Source of the DNA: Monarcha castaneiventris obscurior
Taxonomy: Eukaryota; Chordata; Aves; Passeriformes; Monarchidae
DNA: 64,000 nucleotides
Assembly (NCBI GenBank): GCA_026261815.1
Contig: JAMPIT010000437.1
Location: 1,860,001-1,924,000, forward strand
Direction of reading: 5' to 3'
How positions within the stretch are numbered: position 1 is the stretch's first letter; each line of letters starts with the position of its first letter. Below the pieces are notes generated by a model. That model made no database searches. It saw nothing but the letters and a program-made list of their open reading frames with translations, and was not told where the DNA came from. Made by a program: the position numbers and the translations under genes. Positions 1-12,896 of this stretch are shown piece after piece.

Positions 1-200
1 AATATATAATATATAATGTATAATATATAGTATATGATATATGATATATGATATATGATATATGATATATATAATATACAATATATAATGTAATATATTG
101 TATATAATATATAATTAAACATAATAATATATGTTAATGTATAATATAGAAAACATATATTTACATATTTATATATATATATATAAAATAAATAAATATA
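1..200 (+). repeat. AT-rich (ATAT)n low-complexity tract
   Basis: Runs of ATATAT, ATGATAT and TAATATA variants without a fixed unit. The tract continues off the left edge of the window. Confidence 0.9.
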
Positions 201-3200
201 AATCTACCAGATGTGCTGACAGCTGGAAATCTGACCAGCTGAAATCTGCATTAATACCCTGAATAATTCACCCCAGTGGGGGCTTTGTGGCACCAATTAT
301 TCCTTTGCAACAAACCAACGAAGAAACCAAAAACTCCTTTAGCCAAGGAATGGCTAAGCAGGAAAAAAATCAAAGTATTCCCACTTCCAGGCCTAAATCT
401 CTGCAAAGCACAATCTGTGAGCAGAATCCTCCATTTTGTAACTCTGGCATAAATAAAATCTCGTTTGTGCTGATCCCAGGGCCTTTTCTGGCTGCAATAA
501 ATACTTCAAAGCCTTATCTTGGGGTTAAAAATAGAATTTTTTGGCCAGCCCGGTGCTGCGTGGCACCGCCCGATGTGGCAGGGTAAAACCTGGAGCTCTG
601 CTGCTGCTTTGCCTCGTCCTGCAGAATGAAAGAGCTCAGTCAGGTCAGAAAGTGACACCAAGGACACGAAGCATTTAAATCAGAGGTTTCCTGGGAAAAA
701 ATGGAGTGGCCATGATTAAAAAATTCCTTGGAAGTGAAGGAAAACTGAAGGAAGCTACAGAGCAATGGCCTGAGCAGAACAGGATAGCTGATATATTATA
801 TCTTATTGTTATGTAATGTATTCTAATATAAATTATATCTTATTATATATAAATTATATCTTATTATATATAATATATATCTTATTATATATATCTGATA
901 TAAACCTCAATAAACAGACGGAAAAAAAATCTCATTTTCTTGCATAGCTTGTGATCAATTCTGGGCATAGTTTATATATCATTTCTAAATTAGAAATATT
1001 ATAGTTTTAAATACAATTATAAATATTGTAATGGTTATATTAAATTACAGAATATTATTATCTAAATTATAAATATGATAATGATTATTTTTCTAAATGC
1101 CATTCCTGGTGGCATCCCATTCCAGGGAATAGGGTCATCACTCTGGGCAGCATAATTGAATTAATTTTTCACCACTGCAGGTATGTAGATGTAGAACGGA
1201 AGGAAAATCCAGCCCACCTTAACTGCAACTCATAAATCAAATTAAACCCCACCGTGCTGAAACCACGGAGAGGAAAAATATTTTATAAATACATAACAAA
1301 CCTTGAAGTTCACAGCTCCTTCTTCAAGGAAGCGACACAAAATATTATTAATTCCAACATCCTCTCCAGGGCTTTGTCTGCAGGTTTATTTTAGGGGGGA
1401 GAAATTTTGACAAGGTCTCTCTTTGATGTGTCCCTTTCAGATTTATTTCAGGAGGTGTTTTTGGAAGCGGTGTCACCACACAAGAGGACAGGATGTTTGG
1501 GAATTTGGCACTGGGAAAGGGAATTGTTGTGTCCTGAGGTGCAAAACTCAGCTTTGTGTGGAAGCTGCCAGGGTAAAAGCTGGAATAATATTCAAACCAT
1601 GAAAATTCCTGCTCCACGATCCAGCCTGGGGCAGGTTTCTGCATCCCACTCACACCAACATCCTACAAACACCCAGAGACAGGGATGGGACCTGGGGAAA
1701 CAGATGCTGAACACATCAAATAAAGGAATGTTGATGTAAGAGTGAAAGAATGAGTGACAAATGATGAAAAAACCACGACTTCTTAAAATCGAGGTGGTTT
1801 TGGAGAAGAAGGGAAAACAGGAATGGGATCTGTGAAATCTGATAAAACACCAAGCAAACCCCGTGGCCACACTTTTATTCCAAAAACACTCCCTGGCCAC
1901 GCTGTTTTCCCACACAGATGCAAGACAAACTTGATTTAACCCCAATTACCCTCAGCAGGGACAGTCCTGCTCCTTCCCACCACGTTCCCATGGCACTGAC
2001 CATGGCCTTACACCCCAAAAACGGGGCCAAATTCCCTGTGAATAATCCCAGGGCCTTGCTCCTCACACAACATCTCCCTGAGCAGCCCGTGAAGGATTTT
2101 CTTCCAGCTTTGTTTCTTTTGCCACTAAATCCAAAACTCCCCTCGTTCTCTAGGATGAGACTCGCCAGCTTTTAGGAAGAGCCCTCCTAATTCTGTGTTT
2201 AGCAAATTTGTACCATTAAAGCTTCCCACATCTCTGCTGGTGTGGTTCTGGCCAAGAACATTTCCAAAGGATGTTGTTGGCTGGGCTGGAACATGGGATT
2301 GCTCCTTGGGCCTGGTTCAAGATGCTCATTTGAGTCAATCCCAAAATCCAGAGCTTTTTGGTGGATTTTAATGAACTGTATTCTTTCTTAATTGCATTGA
2401 ACATTCCACATTTGCTGTCCAATATACAGTATGAGATGAATGGGATATAAAAAAACCCCAAATTCAGTGACTGGTATTGACAAAATTCCTTTATTTTCCT
2501 TTTGGTGGAGCCACAAGGATTTGGAAGGGAATGGGAAGAAACATGGGCAAGTGAGTTTGGCCAAAGCACCTGACTGAGGAGTGCAGCTCAGTCCTGTGAG
2601 ACTGAGGGAATATTTGTTATAGAGAGAAAAGAAGAAATCACTTAATTCTTTCATGAATTTCAGTGGGAAAATAAGAGAGTTGGGGAGAGAAAGTTCCTCA
2701 GCTCTGATCTGCTCCGAGAGCAGATTCCTGCACGGAACATCCCTCTGGATAAACATTTTTCTATCCTATTTCACCACCCTGCTCTCTCTCCTTCATGAAG
2801 AACTGCAAAATCCAACTAGAAAACAAAACTCCCGTGGTCCACAGTAACACAAGAATTGCTGAGTTTCTCCTAAATACAGACTCTGAGATGAGAGATCTTA
2901 AATAGTGGAGCTAAATCTGTGTAGAGATTTTGCCGAGTGCAGGGCTTTATTTCCCAGCTGTCAGCACTTGTACCAATGTCACTCCCCCTGAAACGCTGCC
3001 AGGTGGGGACAGAGCTCCCTTCTCACCTGCTGATCTCTTCATGGAAACGAGAAGAGGGGAAAAAAAAAACCCTGATAAAAGAATAGGAAGTGATTTATGA
3101 GTAAAGGAGGAAAAAGCATCTGGTGCAGCTGCGAAGGTCAGTACCTGGGAGAGCAGAGAGGCGCTGCCAGGAGCTCACAGCGAAACGAGCAGAGATGTGA

Positions 3201-3404
3201 GAACAACCTGGCTCAGCAGCAGGGAGAGCTCAGGAACAGCAGGGTAAGGACAGCAAGAAGGTGAGACTGGGCTGGGCTCAGAGCTCCTGATAAAATTTCC
3301 CAGCTAGGGGAAAAAGGAGGATGAAACTAAACGGTTTGCCCAAAAACTTGGGCTTCTGCAGCTGCTGCAGGTCTGGGGATCTGGTGGAGGACAAGGGGTA
3401 GCAG
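201..3404. other. Intronic DNA, nothing recognised apart from one AT tract
   Basis: Apart from the AT tract at 785-905, I see no exon-like signal or known repeat here. Short frames at 1407-2569 are stop-broken chance frames on both strands. Confidence 0.6.
785..905 (+). repeat. AT-rich (TTATATCTTA)n tract
   Basis: Short imperfect repeats of ATTATATCTTATTATATATA in AT-only sequence. Confidence 0.85.
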
Positions 3405-3640
3405 AACCATGGAATCACAAAGTGCTTTGGGGTGCAAGGACCTTAAATCCCATCCCATTCCATGGGCACCTTCCACTATCCCAGGGTGCTCCATGCCCCA
3501 ATGTCCAACCTGGCCTTGGGCACTGCCAGGGATCCAGAGGCAGCCACAGCTTCCCTTCCTCCCAGGGAGGGATTTTTTCCTAATCCAAACATTCCCTCTT
3601 TGAGTTCAAACCATCTCCCCTCGCCCTGCCAGACCAGCCG
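3405..3640 (-). mobile_element. CR1 LINE 3' fragment
   Basis: Reads as the reverse of a CR1 3' end: AATCACA, GGACCTTAAATCCCATCC, CACCTTCCACTA, GCACTGCCAGGGATCCAG, CCACAGCTTC, then the CCCCTCGCCCTGCC end region. It is 5'-truncated, as most avian CR1 copies are. Confidence 0.85.
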
Positions 3641-3779
3641 TGGTGCTGGAGGCAGATGTGGAGCCCCCTCACACCAGGGATCGTGGGACCCCTCCCAAAG
3701 TTCAAAAGGCTGTGCAGGAATGGCAAGAGGAGCAGGAAATTATCCAACAAGACACCAGGAAATGACCAGGATGGGTCAA

Positions 3780-3945
3780 ATTAATCACAGAATGGTTAAG
3801 TTTGGGAAAGACCTTTAAGAGCATCGAGTCCAACCACTACGGTCACCACGAAACCACGTCCTCAAGTGCCACATCCACACCTTTTTTTAAACACTTCCAG
3901 GGATGAGGATTCCACTATTAAAGCACTTTCTTACCAGGCTCTCCA
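3780..3945 (-). mobile_element. CR1 LINE 3' fragment (second subfamily)
   Basis: AATCACAGAATGGTTAAG, then AGACCTTTAAGAGCATCGAG and GTGCCACATCCACACC, mark an older CR1 type than its neighbour at 3405. The two lie in the same orientation. Confidence 0.8.
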
Positions 3946-4741
3946 TTCTCCCATTCCAGCTCCCCTGGAAAGCTTGGTTTGTTCCTCATTTCAGTTCCAC
4001 TGCTCAGGTGAGCAGCTCCAATTCCTGCCTGATGATTTGACACCATTTCAGTGAATTCAGGTTAACAGAAAGAAATTGCCCTCCCATTAACAGCTGCCTG
4101 CACAACTCACACCCCCCCCCGGGGTGTTTGGGGACAAGCTGCAATGTTATTAATAATAAAGGCTGAAAATAAAGAGGATAAAGAAACTCCTATTTAAAAA
4201 TAAATGAATGAGTGTAAGTAACTACCTCCACACTTCTAAATTGTTATTCCCCTCATGAGCAGCTTGTCACAGCTTATTCAAATTCACATATTGTCCCTGC
4301 AGTAGATGCAGCATTAGAAAAATAATTACAGAAGATGACAAATGAAGTAAATTGTACCCGAGCTGTGGCTATAAAACAAAAAAAAAAAAAGCTGTCTGCT
4401 CTGTGTCGGGTGTTTTGAGCTATTCTCAAGCAAGTTCAGAGGTTAATTCAATAAATATAATGGTGTTTGCCAGCTTTAGAACCTGTGCAACATCATCACC
4501 CTTCAATACACCACAGCCCCAGCATCTCCAGAGAGGGGTCATTTATCCCAGCAGAGGGAAAATCCTGCTCCAAGCCCTCTTGGAGAAGACTGCAGAAGTA
4601 AAAATTTAATGAGCAGGCTGCAGAAAATTGATACATTTGTGCTTAAACCAAATAGCTGCTTAATTCTGAGTTCTTGGGCTCGGACTGGGAGATGAAAACC
4701 TTGAGGAGGAGGTGGAGTTTGGGGCTAAGGAGGCTCCTCAC

Positions 4742-4743
<2 letters not shown>

Positions 4744-4774
<31 letters not shown>

Positions 4775-4791
4775 CGACGATGATGATTGTG
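4744..4791 (+). repeat. (ATG)n trinucleotide repeat
   Basis: About 16 units of ATG/ACG. The frame read from it (a run of Met residues) is not a gene. Confidence 0.95.
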
Positions 4792-5125
4792 GTCAGGTCA
4801 CCGAGATCCCAGCTCCTGGCTAATCCCAGGAATGCTGCACTTCAGAGCCATTCCACCTTGCTGTGCTTGCAGCAGGCAGCTCCACGAGCAGTTGGTATTT
4901 ATGACTTCTGCTGCAGCTCATTAACGATGGCTTATTACAGAAGGGCCACAGCAGCAGTGGAACTGCTGTTTACAAGGAACACAGTTTGGTTTTATGGAGC
5001 ACAGGGAACAGGACCTAAATCACTGGAATTAGGGAAAGCCAAACAGAGACTACTTGGCAGGAGGTGTTCCTGACCACGGGCAAAGCTTGGCGCTGCTGTT
5101 CCCTTTCCTGGCACACCTGAAGGCT

Positions 5126-5469
5126 GAATCCCAAGGAAAACAGGGAAATAATTTGTGATTTGGGAATATCTAATTACAGATTCCCACTCAGGGGCACAGC
5201 TCTGTCCCAGCCCTGTCCTCAGCCACCCTCCCAGCTCAGCAACTTCATCCCGAGCACAGAGTGAAGATGAAATCACAACCATGCATTTTAATTTAATCAG
5301 CTGAAATGATTTTTTTTCTTCTGTTAATGCAAAATTAGCCTCAGATTGTACTTTAAAAAGAAAAAAACCCCTACAAATTAAATCAAATTAAATCTCGTAG
5401 TGTGAATAGCACAGAATGAGTGTGGGGGAAGTGTGGGACACAGTGCAAGGAGCAGAAACTTAACTCCAT
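5126..5469 (+). repeat. Duplicated 345-bp block, copy 1
   Basis: This block recurs at 7652-7997 in direct orientation, nearly base for base (for example GATGAAATCACAACCATGCA and GAGTGTGGGGGAAGTGTGGG in both). The copies are about 2.2 kb apart. No coding potential is seen; short frames run through both copies in parallel. It is either a local segmental duplication or two copies of an unrecognised repeat family. Confidence 0.9.
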
Positions 5470-6251
5470 TTTTAAATTTACAGGATTGCAGCCTTAAGGA
5501 TGTTAACTCTGCTTTTCCAAGCATCCTTCAAACATTTAAAGCAAAACAGTAAATTAAGGGGCATTTTCCTTCTCTCACTGGAATTGTGAGTGCCTTCACC
5601 TCTGCAGCTGCAGTTTATTGAGCACATGCAATGCTTAAAAATCATTAATCATTAATCAGGTTTTATTCTTGACAAAAGTGGTCAAATTGCTGCTGACATG
5701 GGACTCACACATCAAGTTTTTCTCCCTAAGTTTATAATGGCAGAAACATTTTAGAAACAGATTCCAGAACCCAAATCAAAACCTGAGCACAGAACTAAGG
5801 ATGCTGGGACAGAGTTAAGATTTGAACTTCAGCTGGAATTTTTGCTTCAGATGTGAATGCAAAGCCATGTATCAATCCAGAACTGAGCATTTTGGAAGAT
5901 ATGAGCAACATTCCTAAATGGGAATAAACTACAAAGCCCTGGATTTCCTGGATTAGGGAAGATCTCACATTTGTGCCTTTCAGGAAGACCAGAACAACCT
6001 GCACCTTCTGCTACAGGAACCTGCTGCTCCTCCAGCGCTGCCTTTGCAGTGCAAGGTTTGAAAACCAGAGATGAAATTCCCTCTATAAAATCACTCTGGA
6101 GATGGAGCAAGAGAAAAGCAGGAGGAAAAGTCTGGCTGTGGTTCCAGGCATGGATCCAGTGACCCCTCTTGTAGCCTGCTCCTGTTCATGGCCCTTCCCT
6201 CTGCGCCCTCTTGCTGCTCCAGGAATGACAAGAACAGCACAGGTGAAGCCC

Positions 6252-6333
6252 TTGCTTTGGGATTTCCCTGCCAAAAATGTGGCATTTCTTCGTTGCTTTG
6301 GGATTTCCCTGCCAAAAATGTGGCATTTCTCCA
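6252..6333 (+). repeat. Two tandem 41-bp units
   Basis: TTGCTTTGGGATTTCCCTGC followed by CAAAAATGTGGCATTTCT is present twice head to tail, at 6252 and 6293, almost identical. Confidence 0.95.
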
Positions 6334-7651
6334 TCTCTCCATTCACAAGCACCCACAGCAGCATTTGGGGACCCAGTGGGCTCAGGAATGACTGGTTCAG
6401 GATGCTTCTGCCAGGAAGGTGATGATGCTCCCAGGATCCCTGACCACATTAATTATACCTAAAATTTCATTAAAGCTGCTTGTACCACTTCACTGAGGGC
6501 AGCAATACTTGGAATATTGCATGAATTACCTCAGTATGAACAACATGAGCTCTAATAAATACATACACCACCTATCTGTGTTGTAACCCACATATAAATA
6601 ATAAATTCAGCCTCTCTAGTGCCAGGCAAGTACTACACAAACATCTCACTTCACACACACTGCAACGAAATTCCTCTCCCCAAAGCTGTCGCCTCTTTGA
6701 ACTCAAAAGTCAACTCAGAGCAAAGCAAAATTGTTTAAAGATAAATGATGTGCAACCCTTGCCAGAAAAGCTGGGAGGGAAATACAGGAAAATGCTCTCC
6801 TTTCTTCTGGCTTCTGGCAGCCCCAACCTGCTTTGTTGTTTCTGACACAGCAGTGTAGTAAAAATGGAGATGATTTGGTTGGGTGAGCTGGGAGTGGGAG
6901 TTGTGGAGTATTTTAGGGACTTGATGTTCTGTAGCCCTTGATGCCAATCTGAAGCCTGGAAGTGGCACAGAGAAGCCAGGGTTTGTTATCCCAGGAATAA
7001 CATTTCTTCCCAGTGCTGCCAGAATCACTTGGAGAAGAGCAATTTGCAGCATTTTGCCCATTTTTTGGTGGGGATGTAGGAACTGGCAGGATTTCTGACT
7101 ATGATGGGACCCGGAGAAACTGTGAGCACTGATGGGCTTTAATCTACACAAGGACATTTATGTTTTTATTTATAGATCCAAAAATAAAATAACGGGCTTA
7201 AACACAGTTGCTGGAGTTGGGACACAATCTAAAAACTACAAACCTTGTGTACACAAAATCAGCTCCTGGTAAATCTGCAATAATAGGATCTGTTTTCATA
7301 AATTCTTTATCAGGGCAAGCCTGGCGCTGGGGTTGATGATGTTGCTGTTCAAAATGTGCATACAAATTAAATCAGCTCCAGGATCTTGGTGCTTGGCTTT
7401 ACACTAAGCTCTGATGTGGGCCCACCACAGAAAATATGTCCAGTTACAATGGGAAAATGCAGCAATAAACTGCAATAAAAGGCAAACTGTTCATAGATGG
7501 GCTCTCCATCATCCCTGAGCAGCTTTTCCCACCCAAATCCCCCCCGAACTGAAGGCTCCTGCAAAACCCAGCCCCCAAGGGGAGCTGCTTTCACCTACAC
7601 CCTCCCACAGGAGACAAAGGAACCCAAAGGAAATCAGGGAAATAAACTGTG

Positions 7652-7997
7652 GAATCCCAAGGAAAACAGGGAAACAAACTGTGATTTGGGAATGTCTAAT
7701 TAGAGATTCTTCCTCAGGGGCACAGCTCTGTCCCAGCCCTGTCCTCAGCCACCCTCCCACCTCAGGAACTTCATCCCGAGCACGGAGTGAAGATGAAATC
7801 ACAACCATGCATTTTAATTTAATCAGCTGAAATGATTTTCTTCTTCTGCTGTTAATGCAAAATTAGCATCGGATTTTACTTTAAAAAGACAAAAATCCCT
7901 ACAAACTAAATCAAATTAAATCTCATAGTGTGAATAGCACAGAATGAGTGTGGGGGAAGTGTGGGACACAGTGCAAGGAGCAGAAACTTAACTCCAT
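7652..7997 (+). repeat. Duplicated 345-bp block, copy 2
   Basis: Direct repeat of 5126-5469 with scattered substitutions and small indels. Just upstream (7617-7650) is an extra partial copy of the AAGGAAA-CAGGGAAA-AAACTGTG motif, suggesting a small tandem slip at the junction. Confidence 0.9.
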
Positions 7998-8435
7998 GGC
8001 CCATTCAGGCACCCAGAACACACGAATCCTGCACAAACGAGCTCTGACCTGGAGAAACCATGCACAGAGAAACGATGTGAAGTACCTAAAACAATCCAGC
8101 CACACTTCAGGCAGGGCAGGAATTTGTGAGGCAGGAAAAATGTGTGCACACAACTTGGGGGCCGCTCCCTGAACAGCCTCAATCCCAAGGGCCGGGCTGA
8201 GGTGAACTCCACAAAACCCAGCTGGAATGAGCCTTTTTCCTAAAGCAGAGGCACAGCCCTGAATTCCAGGTTTATCCTGCAGGTTCCCAGCTGGCTGTGC
8301 CTTCTGAAAAGCAGCACAGAGCTCGGTTCTACCCCGATCCCACTGTGGCACTGCTGTGGAAAAGCAGGATGAGCTCCCAGGGACTGCTCCCCCCGTGAGG
8401 GCTACCAGCACTGAGCTGCTGCTCTGCCGACAGCA

Positions 8436-8479
8436 AGGGGACAAAAGTGCCACTTCAAGGGGACAAAAGTGCCACTTGA
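8436..8479 (+). repeat. Two tandem 22-bp units
   Basis: AAGGGGACAAAAGTGCCACTT is repeated twice in tandem with one change. Confidence 0.9.
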
Positions 8480-8999
8480 AAGCCACTTTTTCTAAACTTT
8501 AAACCCTCCCTAATTTCCTCCCACTCCTGGATCTGAGGCGCGTCGAGCAGCGGCTCCCGTTCCAGGGGGAAGCTGTCAGGCTGATTAATAGGAATATGAA
8601 ATTACACTATTAATACTTCCCAAGGGCAGATTCCTGCTGAATATGAACTGTCAGAGCTGCTCTGCTGAATTCCGGGCTGCAAACTGCCAGAAATTCTATC
8701 AATAAAGGGGATGTTCCTCTCCCCACTGTCAGGGAGAAATGCTGAGGCAGGCAGGGCATGAGGGAAGAGGAAAGGAGAAATAAAAGCTCTGATTCTGGGA
8801 AAACAGGGAATGAGAGCTGCCCTCCCTCACAGGGACACCACAGGAAGAGGTGTAAGAAGGAAAAGATGTGATGGGATGGTTCAAGGGAAAGGTGAATTTT
8901 ACCAACATAAAATTCATGTATTGCATCCAAATTCCACATATCCAGGCAGCCCATGATCCAAACCTTGGTATTTTTACCACAGAAGGTCAAACCCCAACT

Positions 9000-9174
9000 T
9001 TATATCTATATCTATATTTGTATCTATATCTATATTTGCATCTATATCTATATCTATATCTATATATCTGTATCTATATCTATATCTATATCTATATCTG
9101 TATCTATATCTATATCTATATCTATATCTATATCTATATCTATATCTATATCTATATCTATATCTATCTATATG
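9000..9174 (+). repeat. (CTATAT)n hexanucleotide microsatellite
   Basis: About 29 units of CTATAT with occasional CTGTAT, TTTGTAT or TTTGCAT interruptions in the first half. Confidence 0.95.
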
Positions 9175-11877
9175 CGTGTACTACAGCAGTCTCCGCAGCC
9201 ACTCATAAAGAATGAGCAAGGAAATTAAAATAATTAAAAGGCCAAAATAACAGGCCACGATAATTTTAGTCAAGTCTGGAGAGTTTAAAACACTTTTGGG
9301 ATTTTTAATTCTTGGTAATGCTCTGCTGCCTGTGGTTTTGCAGCTGCTCTCCAGGAACACACCTGCAAGGATTCTTATATATCAATAAATTCAGTTTAGT
9401 GCAATAATCTCATCCATCACAGCCAAGCTGACAAGACAGATTTTCCTGCAAAACATGAAAGATAAGGGACAGGTATTCCTAACTCTGTTTTTGGGTGCAC
9501 ATCCTCAAAGCCCCTTTAATAAATGTACTTTGGGCTTCACCAAGGAGTTACAACTCAGTTGTGAATGCAAGGCGTGTTTTATATTTATGACCTGTGACAA
9601 AATTCCAGTGGAAATAAGAACTGGAAATAGTGATCCCAAAAAACCCCATAGAGCAGGGCACCCTCTTTATTTCAAGGTCCTCACTGGGCACTATTTGATG
9701 ATTTTGTCAGGATGTTGGAGCCAGGGAAGTCGAATTTCTGCTTCATTCTAGGAGTCAGTTTTGGTCAATGCAGAGGAGCAAAGTTTGCTCTTTATAGATC
9801 CACACAAATGCTCTTCAAAGAAACAGCTCCAGCTGCAAATTGACCGTGAAGAACAGTCTAGAAACCAGCTCTGAGTTATCTCAAGAGCCAAATTCTTCTA
9901 CAAGCTCAGTTCAGGGTTGGATTTGTGACCCTGCAGCAGGGCTGGCTCTCAGACACGGCCCTGGTTGTGCATTTGGGGCTGGGAAGAAACTTCCAGCTCC
10001 TTTTTTCCAGCCTTGCCTTCCCAAGGCCTGGCTGGGAAGGGTCATGAGGCCGAGCAGGTCACAGCTTTAATCCAAGGAAAGCCATTAACACAAACCCTTC
10101 CCTCAAGAGCCCCAAAAATAGAAATAGAGTTCTGTTATTGAAAGAGATACATCTTGCAGGGTCAGTGAACACCTTCATGTGCTCTCCTGTCTCCCCTGCA
10201 GCCTAATGGACCGACACCAAAGCATTTCCCTTTCTGCCTTCTCAGCTCCTCCAAGAGAAATGTTAATGGCAAAGCACGGAGGGAACACTCCAGTGACTCC
10301 TCTGCAGCTATTTCAGACTAAATAAGCGCTTTAAAGTGGTTTTTTTCCCCCACCAGATCTTCTCCTCGGAATATTTTCTAGGCCTTGCCTGGGTTTCTCC
10401 TCGGTGCCATTTAAAGGATTGGACAGAACTGGGTTTGAGGTTGGTGCAAAGCTGCCAGGGAGAGCAGCCCTGTGGCAGCAAAATGCAATTTTCCTGAAAC
10501 CTCTTTGTTGGGAAGAGAAACCCCCTCAGAGGGGGGATTTTGCAAGGTGGATTTAATCTCTGTGGGTTCACCCTCCCACACAGCACCACCAGCTCTGCAT
10601 AAAGGATACTCACAGGCCAGAAAAGATTTTACAGTAGCCATTTATCCCGTGTGGCGATGCAGGGGAAACACAAATAATACACCCAAGGCCCAATTCTGGT
10701 AAATATCTGCTTGCAAATGTCACATTTCTGCTTTTACCACGGGACAAAGGCAGTGTGGATGTGTCTGTACCTGACTTGAACATCCCCTGGCAATCCCTCC
10801 TGTGGTGGTGTTTCATTTAAGGTTTTCTTTCCTCTAATGAGCAGAAAATTAATGAAGGAGACCAAGGCAGCATCTCTGCCCTTCCATAATGCACAAAACA
10901 CCCCTCAAGGCCCAGGGTTTTCTCCCTCCCTCTGAGAGCACAGGGTATTCTAACAGAGAGCTCGCTCTGTGCTCCCCAGGATGAAACGGAGTCTAAATCC
11001 CCAAGAAAATAGAAAATGAATAATCTCGAGTCTGCACGTTCTAAAAATAGCTCTCGTGTACATTCTGCTATGAATAATTCCTCAGTTTAGGAAAACTGAA
11101 GTGTCTTTTAAAGCTGTGACCACAGAGTCTGCACTTCGGGCAGAGAGAGAGCTGGGGGCACTTCTGCCCAAAAAAACCAGGCCTGCATCATTTTCCCTGG
11201 ATTGTTTTGGTGCCAGAGCTCGTTTTTCAGGATCATTTTCTTCCATTGATGCAACACTTCACACATCCATATTCCTGAAGATCCCCAGGGGGTGTTTTCC
11301 ATTCATAACTCACAGAGATCTTTACACCAGATCTTTCCACGCCCTAAATCAACAGAGACTGGGATAATCCTGGATCCAGGAGGGATGGGGGCATTGAGCT
11401 GCAGGAGGAGCTGCCACCAGCACATCCCAAACGGGTTTTTATCCCAGCCTGCCCAAAAAACAGCAGGGATAAACACTTTATTTCAAGACACTTCAATAAA
11501 GCGAGCCAGGAAAATACAAATTCCACATGTAGACCTTACTCCTTTGCAGATGTATAAACACTAAATAATTGTTTGGGGTCAAGATAGACAAAATATCCCT
11601 GAAAAACTGATTTAAACGGGATAGAAATAAACTTGGGTGCCTGTTGGATTCAATTAAGTTAATTAAGAACTTGTTTTCCTTGCATATGGCCCATAGCAAT
11701 TTCTGAGGGTGAAGCTGGTGATGGTTTAAAAATGTGCCAGGCAGTGCCACCACCACTGATTTCATCTTCCTTTGGAAACAAAAGTCTTTTTAAACTGACA
11801 CTCTGCTGCATTTCTCATCTGATAAACTTAACTCACAGACGAGTCAGGGTTTAAATCACAGCTAATTGCCCAAAGGC
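9175..11877. other. Intronic DNA, nothing recognised
   Basis: Unique-looking sequence without tandem structure, TE ends or paired splice signals that I could support. Confidence 0.6.
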
Positions 11878-11981
11878 TCCTTCCTTCCTTCCTTCCTTCC
11901 TTCCTTCCTTCCTTCCTTCCTTCCTTCCTTCCTTCCTTCCTTCCTTCCTTCCTTCCTTCCTTCCTTCCTTCCTTCCTTCCT
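11878..11981 (+). repeat. (TTCC)n tetranucleotide microsatellite
   Basis: Perfect TTCC run of about 25 units. It is a pure pyrimidine tract on plus and likely polymorphic. Confidence 0.98.
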
Positions 11982-12775
11982 CCCCTGTGAAGTCAGGCAG
12001 GAAAAAAGAAAAATCACGAAATTATGTATTTTAAATCAGAACTTTCTGCCTCAAAGAACACCCTATAAATAGTGCAAATTTTCGTGCAGTGCTGTGTCAC
12101 CCAACAGGCTCCAGGCAAAGCCACCCGACTTAGGGACACTGCTCCATGCCACACTTAGCCAGAAAACCCCACCCAGGAGTTCCCAGGGAATGTTTGTCTT
12201 GAGGGATGGCAAAAAAAAACCCCCAAATTCCGTGAGGATTTTATTTAAGAGAGCAATATCCAAGTCACAAGCGGTGCCATCTCTTCAGCACTGCTGAGCC
12301 TTCGAGCAGTCGGTGAGCATTAATAAATCAGATTATTCAACTTGCCACAAATTCAAGAAAAGTGAAGGTTTATGTAACAGATGCACCAAAAAGGACTCTT
12401 AACACTGATGTTGCTTCCCACAGCCTTTCCATAGGAACAGGCTCAAAAAGCCATTCTCTCTTCATTTCTTCTTTTCTGCTGAAAGCCACAATTATTCCAG
12501 CAACTCCACATGCTCTGCCCTGGCAATTTGTAAATGAAAAGCTGAGATGCCGTTCATTAAGGCTGGCTAATTAAAAGTGACTGTATTTATCAGGCTGGCT
12601 GTGCAAAGCCAAGGAAAACTGCATGTTTTCCTCGCTGAACATCACTGAAACAGGCTCAGAGCTGTAACTCTGGCTGCTTCTGGAAGTTATTCACAGTGGC
12701 TCCTGTCAAACAACTTTTTAGCCTTTTTAAAAAAATCTTAAATTCCTCAACAGCCATTAAAAAATCCACCAAAAG

Positions 12776-12896
12776 AAAAAAACCCCAAACAGCCAAAAAA
12801 CCCAAACAAAACTAAACAAAACCCAAACAAAACTAAACAAAACCCAAACAAAACCAAACAAAACCCACACAAAACCAAACAAACCTCCTAAACTTT
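12776..12896 (+). repeat. (CAAAACCAAA)n A/C-rich repeat
   Basis: Imperfect alternation of ACAAAAC and CCAAAC units with essentially no T or G. It is strongly strand-asymmetric. Confidence 0.9.

Noticed and set aside
4744..5073. 109-residue frame starting with a run of Met
   Set aside because: Starts in an (ATG)n microsatellite; no similarity to anything recognised.
9000..9228. Tyr/Leu and Ile/Ser repeat frames
   Set aside because: Translation of the (CTATAT)n microsatellite.
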